A program made the position numbers and the translations under genes. A DNA stretch of 42,888 nt from a virus. The stretch spans positions 1-42,888 of IMG/VR virus record IMGVR_UViG_3300047444_000469; one strand, written 5' to 3'. The notes under the pieces were generated by a model. The model did not search any database and was not told the DNA's origin. It saw only the letters and a list, made by a program, of their open reading frames with translations. Each line of letters begins with the position of its first letter. Position 1 is the first letter of the stretch. This document shows, one piece after another, positions 1 to 8,000 of the stretch.

Positions 1-30
1 GTCGCCGTCCCTTCAACAAGGAGGTAGGTA

Positions 31-222
31 GTGGCAAAGGATAGGATCGACACAGCCAACCCGAAGTTCAGGGGTGCGTTCAGCGGCCAGCAGGGTGTCG
101 CTTCCGGGATGAACGTCGGCGGTCTGACCGACGCCCAGGTTCGCATCAACGCCTGGGGGCAGGGCAAGATGCTCCACGACCAGCTCGCCAAGGACAAGAG
201 CGCGAGTAACCCGGTCCCGTGA
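31..222 (+). CDS. small hypothetical protein before the head protease
   Basis: Encodes 63 residues from a GTG start, with GGAGG lying a few bases upstream. The protein is hydrophilic, rich in Gly, Gln, Ala and Lys, and shows no membrane segment or recognisable motif. Its stop overlaps the GTG of the protease-scaffold gene (GTGA), so the two are translationally coupled. The position just ahead of a capsid protease suggests a minor head or portal-adjacent role, which is inference from context only. Confidence 0.7.
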   Translation: MAKDRIDTANPKFRGAFSGQQGVASGMNVGGLTDAQVRINAWGQGKMLHDQLAKDKSASNPVP

Positions 223-1688
223 GGTTCAAGCTACTACGCGATCCGCGTCTACTCAGGGCATCTGGACCAGAGATCAGCGTCCCCTACCAGGGCGACGACG
301 GTCTCTGGAGGATCGACAACGTTCCGATCTGCGAGACCGGGATCGAGTATCGGCTTGGCACCGGGCCGCACACGTTCACCGAGGCCGAGCTAGCGGACGC
401 AGTCAAGGCCGCGTCGGGGAGCGACGTGGCGATCAACTCTCCCCGGATCAAGCTCGGCCACACGTCGAAGGCCAACGAGCTGTTCCTTGGCGAGGACGAG
501 CCTGCTTTCGGCCGAGTCGAGAACATGCGACTCAGCGACAACAAGCAGACAATCGTTGGCAACTACGTCGGGACGCCCGAGTGGTTGACGAAGATTTTGC
601 CAGTCGCGTATCCCAGCCGCTCCGTTGACGCGCAGCTCGATGTCGAGACCGTCACTGGCAAGCGGTACGGGATGATCGTCACCGACGTGTCTCTTCTCGG
701 AGTGCGCTGGCCAGGATGTACGACGCTGGAGGATCTACCGCTTTGGTACGGCGGCGAGACTCCGGAGCACGTAGAGGTGGACAAGATCGCAGCCTCGCTC
801 GACGTGATCGCGATCCGTCGCAAGTTCTACCAGGAGGGTCCAGGCAAGGCCAACGACTCCTCTTGGATCCGGGGAGAGCGGTACGACACCGACGAAGGTT
901 ACAACCTCATCGTAGACGAGGGGAACGGCGAGATCAGCCGCGTCCCCGTCAAGGTCGATGGGGAGGTCGTTGAATTCGGGGATGCGGTGCTCGTCACCGA
1001 GGAGTACCCCGACAAGGTGGCGGCGGCTTCGGCTGTCCTCGCCGGGATGAAGATGGCGGATCCGGCCATGATCATCCATGCAACCCGGGCAGAAACAACG
1101 CCCGACAACTCAACCCAGGAAGGAGAGGCTATGGACGAAGAACTGCGTCTCAGCCTCGCCGCCCGTCTGGGTCTGCCCGCGGACGCGACAGAAGAGCAGA
1201 TTCGCACGGAGCTGGCAAAGCCGGTGGAGACACCGCCGCCGCCACCGCCAGGTGACGACGACGAAGGTGAGGGCGAGGGCGATGGCGAGCCGGAAGGCGA
1301 ATCAACCGTCACGCTCGACCGCGAGACCTTCGAGCAGCTGAAGACCGGCGCTGCGCTCGCCGCCTCGCATGAGCAGGAGCGAGTCGGCAATCGCATCACC
1401 GAGACCGTCGAAGCGGCAGTCATGGACGGACGGATCCCGCCCGCGCGCCGCGAGCACTGGGGGAAGGCTCTCAAGGCCGACTTCGAAGGGACCAAGACCG
1501 TTCTCGACGGTCTGGAGAAGGGCACAGTGCCTGTCACCATCCGTGGCAATTCCGGCGCGGGCGACGGCGAGGGCAGCGGGGACGAAGGACAGGTGACGGG
1601 CCTGCCCGAGGACTGGTTCCCGGAGATCAAGACCATCCGTGCTCAGGCAGCAACTGACCGGCGGGTCGTCAACGCGAAGGAGGGCTGA
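219..1688 (+). CDS. capsid maturation protease with C-terminal scaffold (Mu gpI-like)
   Basis: 489 residues from a GTG start overlapping the previous stop. Residues 1-290 resemble the Mu I-type prohead protease family, with a YPSRSVDAQLD segment near residue 130 like the conserved SYPERS-type stretch of that family. Residues 305-489 resemble a scaffold: a Pro run and an acidic Gly/Glu/Asp linker near 340-365, then a helical segment containing MDGRIPPARREHW, which is characteristic of Mu-like I proteins. The role would be assembly and proteolytic maturation of the procapsid. The capsid decoration and major capsid genes lie directly downstream, in the expected order. Catalytic residues were not assigned by eye. 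An internal ribosome site at 1117-1131 could release the scaffold part as a separate product. Confidence 0.8.
   Translation: MRFKLLRDPRLLRASGPEISVPYQGDDGLWRIDNVPICETGIEYRLGTGPHTFTEAELADAVKAASGSDVAINSPRIKLGHTSKANELFLGEDEPAFGRVENMRLSDNKQTIVGNYVGTPEWLTKILPVAYPSRSVDAQLDVETVTGKRYGMIVTDVSLLGVRWPGCTTLEDLPLWYGGETPEHVEVDKIAASLDVIAIRRKFYQEGPGKANDSSWIRGERYDTDEGYNLIVDEGNGEISRVPVKVDGEVVEFGDAVLVTEEYPDKVAAASAVLAGMKMADPAMIIHATRAETTPDNSTQEGEAMDEELRLSLAARLGLPADATEEQIRTELAKPVETPPPPPPGDDDEGEGEGDGEPEGESTVTLDRETFEQLKTGAALAASHEQERVGNRITETVEAAVMDGRIPPARREHWGKALKADFEGTKTVLDGLEKGTVPVTIRGNSGAGDGEGSGDEGQVTGLPEDWFPEIKTIRAQAATDRRVVNAKEG
1131..1688 (+). CDS. nested in-frame scaffold protein (alternative internal start)
   Basis: An ATG at 1131 lies in the same frame as the protease gene (304 codons downstream of its start) and is preceded by AGGAAGGAGAGG at the right spacing. 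Starting there gives a 185-residue protein beginning MDEELRLSLAARLGL, covering the acidic linker and the scaffold-like C-terminus. Phage Mu (I/Z) and lambda (C/Nu3) make their scaffolds this way from a nested start. The start is a sequence observation; use of it in vivo is inference. Confidence 0.55.
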   Translation: MDEELRLSLAARLGLPADATEEQIRTELAKPVETPPPPPPGDDDEGEGEGDGEPEGESTVTLDRETFEQLKTGAALAASHEQERVGNRITETVEAAVMDGRIPPARREHWGKALKADFEGTKTVLDGLEKGTVPVTIRGNSGAGDGEGSGDEGQVTGLPEDWFPEIKTIRAQAATDRRVVNAKEG

Positions 1689-1691
1689 TAC

Positions 1692-2126
1692 GTGGCGAAC
1701 GATCTCTACCCCTACTATCGCCCTGGTGACGATGTCACCTGTTTCGCAGTAGGTGCCGTGACGGGCAAGCGTTGCGTTCAGATCGCAGCTGCTCTGCTCG
1801 CAACGGAGAAGGGCGAGGGTCTCGCCACGACGGCCGGTGGAGGCACGTACCGCGTCTCGATCCCGTCGGCCGCAGGTGCGAACGGCGGCGCTCTCAAGAT
1901 GATCTTCGGCGTCGCCAAGTACGACGCTGCGATCAACAAGCTCGTGGGAGTCGCTCGCGAAGGGATCGTCCCGATCACGACAAGCGTGGCGGTCACTGCC
2001 GGGGCATCCGTCGAGGTCAAGGCCGATGGAACCATCGGTCCAGTCACGACCGGCGTGGCCATCGGCTACGCCTGCGATGATGCCGGAATCGGAGCCGACT
2101 GTCCTGTCGCGCTCCTGATCAGCTGA
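1692..2126 (+). CDS. capsid decoration protein, DUF2190-like
   Basis: 144 residues from GTG 1692, with AAGGAGGG just upstream. It begins MANDLYPYYRPGDDVT and continues with a glycine- and alanine-rich beta pattern, including repeated GxxVPIT-type strands near residues 95-105. This layout matches the DUF2190 small capsid decoration or cement family common in actinobacterial phages. It would bind the outer surface of the shell as trimers or monomers and stabilise it. The position between scaffold and major capsid gene supports the call. The exact oligomeric type cannot be judged from sequence. Confidence 0.75.
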   Translation: MANDLYPYYRPGDDVTCFAVGAVTGKRCVQIAAALLATEKGEGLATTAGGGTYRVSIPSAAGANGGALKMIFGVAKYDAAINKLVGVAREGIVPITTSVAVTAGASVEVKADGTIGPVTTGVAIGYACDDAGIGADCPVALLIS

Positions 2127-2138
2127 GAGGAGGTAGAC

Positions 2139-3128
2139 ATGAAAAACAGAGTCATCCTGGACAGGGATATCGTCTGGGTCCCGGGGCAGCCCGGAATCAT
2201 CCGGGCGCGTGAAGCCATCGAGGCTTCGACATTCCAGAGTCCAATCGCGCATCCTCTCGGCCCGCCGACAGTCAGCGGTACGACGATGACCGTCGATCTG
2301 GCGCTCAACGCGCCGACGCGAGTAACACGAACACTGATGGACCTCACGCTTCAGAGGTTCTTCGCTGATCGTGTCTTCACGTCGGCGGGAGGCGTCAGCG
2401 GTGGCGCAGTGGTGTACGACGAGCTACTGGCCAACGATCTCTACTCCGACCGCGACATCCGCCGGGTCGCTCCGGGTGACGAGTTCCCGCTCATCACCAG
2501 CTCGCGGCGCGCACCGAAGGTTGCCGAGGTCGAGAAGTGGGGCGCCAAGTTCTTCACGACCATCGAGGCTCGCGACCGGAACGACATCGCGGTCTTCACG
2601 AGGAACATCCGGATGATGGCGAACACCATCGTGCGGAAGATGAACCAGCGGGCCGTCGAGGTTCTGGAGGCAGCAGTCCAGGCCTCCCCGAACCGCCTCG
2701 TCACCGGCGTCAACTGGAGCACCGTCGTCACGGCGGGCTCCACGGCCAGCAACTCGAACCTCTGGCCTGGGTACGACTTCTCTCGTGCGCAGGCGCAGGC
2801 AGAGACCGAGGAACTGGGGATCGTGTACGACCTGTGGATCCTCAATCCGCAGGAGTACCTCCAGCTCGCCCGGATCTACGGGCCATTCCTCAACGACTTG
2901 CTCTCGTCGTTGGGCCTGTCGATCTTCGTCACGAACCGCGTACCGGCCGGCAACGCCTACGTCGTACAGTCTGGCCAGGTCGGCCAGATGCGCGTCGAAC
3001 AGCCGTTGCAGACCACGCAATGGTACGAGCAGGAGACCGAGCGTTTCTGGACGCAGAGCAGCGTCCGTCCGCTCATGTTCTGCGACAACCGGTTCGCCGT
3101 CCTGAAGTTCACCAACCTCGCCGGGTAA
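2139..3128 (+). CDS. major capsid protein (HK97-fold)
   Basis: 329 residues; AGAGGAGG lies 7-8 bases before ATG 2139. The protein has the layout of actinophage HK97-fold major capsid proteins: an N-terminal arm, an E-loop region with an ASTFQSPIAHPLGPPTVSG stretch, a long spine helix rich in Asn/Arg near residues 150-185, and a C-terminal beta segment ending TQSSVRPLMFCDNRFAVLKF. That ending is typical of the family. Its place after protease-scaffold and decoration genes matches standard head operon order. It is expected to be the most abundant virion protein. There is no obvious insertion domain; length is normal for the family. Confidence 0.9.
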   Translation: MKNRVILDRDIVWVPGQPGIIRAREAIEASTFQSPIAHPLGPPTVSGTTMTVDLALNAPTRVTRTLMDLTLQRFFADRVFTSAGGVSGGAVVYDELLANDLYSDRDIRRVAPGDEFPLITSSRRAPKVAEVEKWGAKFFTTIEARDRNDIAVFTRNIRMMANTIVRKMNQRAVEVLEAAVQASPNRLVTGVNWSTVVTAGSTASNSNLWPGYDFSRAQAQAETEELGIVYDLWILNPQEYLQLARIYGPFLNDLLSSLGLSIFVTNRVPAGNAYVVQSGQVGQMRVEQPLQTTQWYEQETERFWTQSSVRPLMFCDNRFAVLKFTNLAG

Positions 3129-3137
3129 GGAGGGAAC

Positions 3138-3671
3138 ATGGCACAGGAACTGCATGGCGCCGACCCCACCGCTACGGCTGGGGAGGACTATGAGGTGCCG
3201 GAGGAGTACGCAGGTCAGGGTGACACTCGTGTCATCCGTGCACTCCGGTTCCTCTACACGGTCTCTCGCGAGGACGCCTCCGGGATGATCGTGGTCGAGC
3301 CTCAGGAGGCTCTGGAAGGAGAGAAGGTCACCCTCGAACAGATCGGTCTCATCGCCCAGATGAAGGGCGAGGAATCTCATTCGTTCTACACGGACGATGA
3401 GCGGGAGCGGATCGAGTCGGGTGGCAACCCGGACGAGCCGGCAACACTCCCGTCCGGCGACGTCAGCTCGCTCGGTGAGTACGAGCTGGCGGAGTACATC
3501 AAGGGCGACAACCCGAACGGCAAGGAGCTGACGGTGAACGAGACCGTCGCACTGGCGCAGGGCGACAAGGACTTCGCCCATCGTCTGCTCCAGGCCGAGA
3601 ACATCGCAACTGATGGTGAGCCTCGCAAGGGCGTCGAGGCAGGGCTCACGTCGATCATCGAATCGGAGTAG
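3138..3671 (+). CDS. hypothetical acidic protein following the capsid gene
   Basis: 177 residues from ATG 3138, with AAGGAGGG just upstream. The sequence is strongly acidic and hydrophilic, with no membrane segment and no motif I can name. A segment near residues 112-150 (SLGEYELAEYIKGDNPNGK onward) resembles a short helical Rho_N/SAP-like fold, which is a weak impression. It lies between the capsid gene and other small structural genes, so a head completion or minor virion role is possible. No function is claimed. Confidence 0.75.
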   Translation: MAQELHGADPTATAGEDYEVPEEYAGQGDTRVIRALRFLYTVSREDASGMIVVEPQEALEGEKVTLEQIGLIAQMKGEESHSFYTDDERERIESGGNPDEPATLPSGDVSSLGEYELAEYIKGDNPNGKELTVNETVALAQGDKDFAHRLLQAENIATDGEPRKGVEAGLTSIIESE

Positions 3672-3674
3672 GTC

Positions 3675-4094
3675 ATGGCTGAACTCAAAGCCTTGACGTA
3701 CGTCAATGTTCCGTTCCTGGACGGTGGGGCGGGACGTAGCTACAAGCCGGGTGACATGATTCCCGATACCGATTTTGCGGAGTCGGTCGAGCTGGGAACA
3801 TCAGCCATCGGGGAAGACGATTGGGATGGCAAGGAGTCAGCCGAGTCGATGATTGCGAAGTTGATCGACGGCGGCGCGCTCTCGGAGGATCCCGACGCCG
3901 AACTGCACCCGGCTCACCGTCCTGTTGAACCCGGCACTCCTACAGTTGCGGGACTCGTCGAGCAGGCGAAGTTCCTCGTGGCTGAGATGGAGGAGGCCGG
4001 GGAGCCGGTTCCCGATGAGCTTCGCCTAATGGCGGAGTCAAGGGAGCTGGTAGGAACGGACGACGAGGCAGCAGGGGGTGACGCAAGTGCATAA
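3675..4094 (+). CDS. hypothetical acidic protein, head region
   Basis: 139 residues from ATG 3675, three bases after the previous stop (GAGTAGGTC ATG). It contains an SYKPGDMIPDTDFAES segment near residues 20-36, resembling small phage proteins that state a boundary or lower bound between structural genes (a GxxYxPGdxI pattern). The C-terminal half is an acidic helix. It overlaps the next gene by eight bases. The function is unknown; a minor head protein is the contextual guess. Confidence 0.7.
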   Translation: MAELKALTYVNVPFLDGGAGRSYKPGDMIPDTDFAESVELGTSAIGEDDWDGKESAESMIAKLIDGGALSEDPDAELHPAHRPVEPGTPTVAGLVEQAKFLVAEMEEAGEPVPDELRLMAESRELVGTDDEAAGGDASA

Positions 4095-4719
4095 CGGAAC
4101 AACCCTCTGGATCTGCGAGAAGTGGTCGGATGAAGCCGTCAAGTTCGCTCAGCGCAAGCTGGAACGGATCGACGTGCGGCGGATTCCGATCTCACACGGG
4201 ATCGAGGTCGCAAAGCTCGTTCCTATCAAGACGGGGATCTCCTCAGCGTTTTTGCGGGCGCTGGTTGGTCCTCCCGAGGAGTGCGCCGAAGTTGTCGGCA
4301 ACCTTCTCGTGAACGAGGGGATCCAGAGGTTGCAAGACCTCACCATGATCGCCACGCCGCTGACGAACCAGACAGCGGCGAATGCCTGGGGTACCACCAA
4401 CGCCTATCTCGGGGTAGGCGACTCAGTCACGGCAGAAGTGGCAACGCAGACGGAGCTTCAGGCTGCGACTAACCGCTTCTACAAGATCATGAACTCGACC
4501 TTCCCCTCGCGCGCGTCTCAGACGGTCTCGTTTGCCTCGGACTTCATTACCTCCGAGGCGAACTACGTCTGGGCCGAGTGGTCAATCGCGGCGGGCGCTA
4601 CGACAGTGTCGGGTGGTGGGTTCACATCGGGAACGGTGAACCTCAACCGGAAGGTCGCGGCTCTCGGCACGAAGGCGTCCGGTACATGGACGCTGACAGC
4701 TCAGGTGACGCTCTCCTGA
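4087..4719 (+). CDS. putative virion structural protein (tail/fibre-like beta domain)
   Basis: 210 residues from GTG 4087, chosen because AGGGGG at 4074-4079 gives good spacing. An in-frame GTG at 4078 overlaps that ribosome site and is less likely. The N-terminal 70 residues are helical and basic. The C-terminal part (TNAYLGVGDSVTAE, then VSFASDFITSEANYVWAEWS and LNRKVAALGTK) matches a beta-sandwich module I recognise from many phage minor structural proteins, in which a solvent-exposed domain ends with a tKt...T(L)S strand. The precise place in the virion is unknown. Confidence 0.7.
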   Translation: MHNGTTLWICEKWSDEAVKFAQRKLERIDVRRIPISHGIEVAKLVPIKTGISSAFLRALVGPPEECAEVVGNLLVNEGIQRLQDLTMIATPLTNQTAANAWGTTNAYLGVGDSVTAEVATQTELQAATNRFYKIMNSTFPSRASQTVSFASDFITSEANYVWAEWSIAAGATTVSGGGFTSGTVNLNRKVAALGTKASGTWTLTAQVTLS

Positions 4720-4725
4720 GGTCAG

Positions 4726-4759
4726 GCTGCGCCGTCCCATCCGCAAGGGGCGGCGCAGC
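4726..4759 (+). terminator. strong hairpin without a U-tract between structural genes
   Basis: Arms GCTGCGCCGTCCC (4726-4738) and GGGGCGGCGCAGC (4747-4759) pair over 13 bp with one G-U pair around an 8-base loop. Only GCCTAACTAAT follows, so a classical U-tail is missing. It could act as a partial terminator or an RNA processing/stability element separating the capsid genes from the downstream cysteine-rich gene. Confidence 0.45.
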
Positions 4760-4770
4760 GCCTAACTAAT

Positions 4771-5049
4771 ATGAGCGAGACATTCTCCTATGAGAACGAT
4801 GGAACCTACGTCCGTACGGGCGAGTGCTGTCGCTGCGGAGAGTGTTGCTGGGGCGATCCCTTTCAGGGCGAGATGGGAGAGGCTCCGATCCCCGGAGCTT
4901 GTCCCCTCTTGGCTCTCGCGGGCGGGCGCTACGTCTGCACCGATCGTTTGAACTCGTATTACCTGAATGGATGCAACGTCTGGCCATCGCATCCCCTGCA
5001 GATCGCGGATAAGCCGAGCTGTACCTACAAGTTTGAGAAGATCGCCTAA
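4771..5049 (+). CDS. cysteine-rich YkgJ-like putative metal-binding protein
   Basis: 92 residues from ATG 4771. The N-terminus carries ECCRCGECCWGDPF (Cys19, 20, 22, 25, 26), followed by ACPLLALAGGRYVCT, GCNVWPSHP and a final Cys near residue 83. The CxxCxxCC cluster followed by CPxL and spaced cysteines is the signature of the YkgJ / zinc- or iron-chelating CxxCxxCC family, which is rarely seen among structural genes. No good ribosome site precedes it; the gene follows a strong hairpin at 4726-4759 and its stop overlaps the start of the giant fibre gene. It looks like a moron: a cargo gene set between head genes. The metal and role are unknown. Confidence 0.7.
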   Translation: MSETFSYENDGTYVRTGECCRCGECCWGDPFQGEMGEAPIPGACPLLALAGGRYVCTDRLNSYYLNGCNVWPSHPLQIADKPSCTYKFEKIA

Positions 5050-8000
5050 TGGCAACCTTCATTGGTGAAATCTCTGCGTCGGCTACTAGCGTCGCTATCC
5101 CTACTCATCAGCCGGGTGATTTGATTGTAATTGTTTCGCGCGGTCCTACTACTGTACCAACGCCACCTGCTGCTGGCGGAACAGTTCCCACTTTCGTGAA
5201 TCTTAGTGGTGCCGGAGGTAGTGGAGTTTGCTATTCGTGCTATATTGCATATGCTACTGCATCGAATCATACTACTGGAACCTGGAGCAACGCGACGGAG
5301 ATGATAGCTGCGGTATTCCGTCCAGCAGCGGGGAATTCATTTCTTAAGGGTGCTGGAGGCGGTGGTCAACAGGCTGTTGCTGCTAGTATTGTCTACCCGG
5401 CTGGTGCAGCCCCATTTGGAAAGCTCAATGGAACTTCTCTAGGTCTACGACTTGGTGCTCGCGCTTCGTTGGATGCCAATATGGGCAATCCTCCGACTGG
5501 ATGGACAAGCGCGGGTGTTGAACCTGCGGCTCCGAATGGTCTTGTGACACTGCACTATCGCTTTGCCATAACCGTGCAACCAGTTGCCGACACGGTAACT
5601 ATGGCAACTAGTGCTCAGGAACGTGCAGGTACATTTGAGATTTTCGAGGGCATCTTTGTTTCGGATTCGGATACGAACGGAGTAACAACTGAGACAGCTA
5701 CCGCCGCTCTCAAAACTCCGAAGCAGTATCTGCTGGGATCTGGGGCTGATGGAAACTTTGCCGCTCTGGCCGATGGAGTCGATCAGACAGCGGCTTCTCG
5801 TACGGACGGCTGGACTGTAGCCAAGACCGCAGCTGGCAACGCTTCGGACTTCGATGCGGGCACCAAGCAGCTCGCGACTTCTTTTGCGACGGCGTCAGGC
5901 AAGCCGTCGGCAATTCTGATCGGTACGACCGCTAATGCATTCAAGACTCCTGCCGTTCTGAACGGAGGGTTCGTAGCGGGGGCATGGATTCTTTCATTTG
6001 CAGTCAGAGCCGTCACCCTCTCTGCGCAGGCAGGACGAGCGCGCGTCCGTGTCTACAAGGGATCGGCCGCGGATGGGTCGAACGCGGTAGAGCTGACATC
6101 AGGTACGCAGGTTGGCTCAACTACCGGGACTCTCTCCACGACCGTAGATGTAGTTTCTACCGTCACTTGGGTTCCGGGCGCGATCACTCTGAACAATGAG
6201 TACCTCTTCTTCGTGGTCGCTTGGGAAATTACAACGCAATCAGGTAGCACCTCGGCCGATGTTGTTCTGCGAACGGGGCAAGCAGCCGCCGGTACTGGAG
6301 TCGTAACTTCTTCATTCACTCCCTCGACTCCAATTTCAGCGACCGATGCGAACGGGACGACGACCGAATCTGCCTCTGTTGCGGTTGCTCCCCTTACTCT
6401 GATCGATGACTTCAATCGGGCGAATGGCGCGATCTACGCGGGCGCGGGCGCGGCAATCTGGACGGGTCACGGGATCGGAAATACCACCCCGGCTACTAAC
6501 TCCGCTGTCATTGGGAACCAGGCCGGGGTCCTCGCCGCCAACGCCAGTTGCGCCTCGCTTCTACTCATGCAGTCAGACTTCGATATGACCTGGGACTGCG
6601 TAGTTGCGCCGGGTGGCGGTGCGGGAGCGAACTTCTACGTCTGCTTGAGTAACTACGATCAGGGCACTTGGAACGGCATCGCTATTGGATACAATGCCGG
6701 TACTTGGTACGCGACCTCCTACACCGCAGGTAGCGGTTCTCCAGCAGGAAGCGCAGCCAGTGCCGCGATCCAAGCTGGTGAGACGTATCTCATCTCGAAG
6801 AGAGGGACAACTGTCTCTTTCTTCAAGTCAACTACTGGCGGACCATTCACGTTGATTATGAGTTTCGGCGTAGCGGGCACTTTCGGAGCTGGCGCTTTCG
6901 GCACAGTCTTCACCGATACAACGCAGCGCTGGGACAACCTTCGCGGCGGGCCTCTAGCTCCCATTCCGATATCGAGTACGGATGCGAATGGAGCGACGAC
7001 CGAGAGTGCGTCCTTCGTTGCTCAATTGGTCGGGACCGACCCGACTGGTCCGGAGATTGAGCTAGCTACACTAGTCACGCAACTGTCGGCCTCCGACTTG
7101 AACGGGACGACGACCGAGGCTGCGACGCCAAATACCCTGGTTGCCTCGACGGATACGAACGGAACGACAACCGAGTCTCAATCCGTCAATATAGTTCAGG
7201 CGGTCTCAGCAACCGACACGAATGGAACGACGACTGAGGCGCAGTCGGTCGTTGTTTCGATCTCGACCTCGGATGCGACTGGGACGGCGACCGAAGCGCA
7301 ATCAGTCAAGGGCGTCGTCTCTACCGCTGATGTCAACGGGACTGTGACCGAAGTCGGGACGGCAGTCCAGGGAGTCGTCCCGATCAGCGGATCGGACTCG
7401 GGCTCAGGTTCTGAGACTGCGACGGTGAAGGCGGTTCTTGCCGTAGCCGACGGAATGGCGGGGGTATCGTACCACGACACAATTGTCGGTGGCGGGCCAT
7501 ACGCCTACTATCGCTTGGGTGAGTCCTCGGGAACGAGTGCCGCTGAAGAGATCAGCGGATACAGCGGTACCTTTGTCGGTAGTCATGGAGGCCCAACTCT
7601 CGGACAGGCGGGGATCCCCGGCGGGCAAGGGAGCACAGCGATAGGAGGAACGGGTGGCGACTCGGTAGCTCTAACCAATCTCCCGGTCGCTTGGACGTTC
7701 AATCAGAACTTCACCTTTGAGGCGTGGCACAAGCTGACATCCTCGGGCGATGTGGGTCTGAAAGACTACGGGATCGTCGGCGCTTGGCGTAATACCATTG
7801 GCAACGACCTCAAGATGATGATCTGGGCCGACTTTTTCTCGTCAACCGGGAACTACGGAGTTGCGCATGATGACTCACCCACCTATCTGACCTCGACGGT
7901 AGCTCCGACCCTCAACGTCTGGCACCATCTCGTTGCTACATATGAGTTCGCAGCCGGTGTTTACACCTGGCGCTTCTATGTGGATGGGATCCTTGCGGAT

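Noticed and set aside
899-1636. Minus-strand ORF rich in Ser/Pro opposite the protease-scaffold gene
   Set aside because: Translation is a Ser/Pro low-complexity shadow of the acidic scaffold linker.
2424-3581. Minus-strand ORF of 385 codons opposite the major capsid gene
   Set aside because: Antisense shadow of the capsid and following gene; no motif, no ribosome site.
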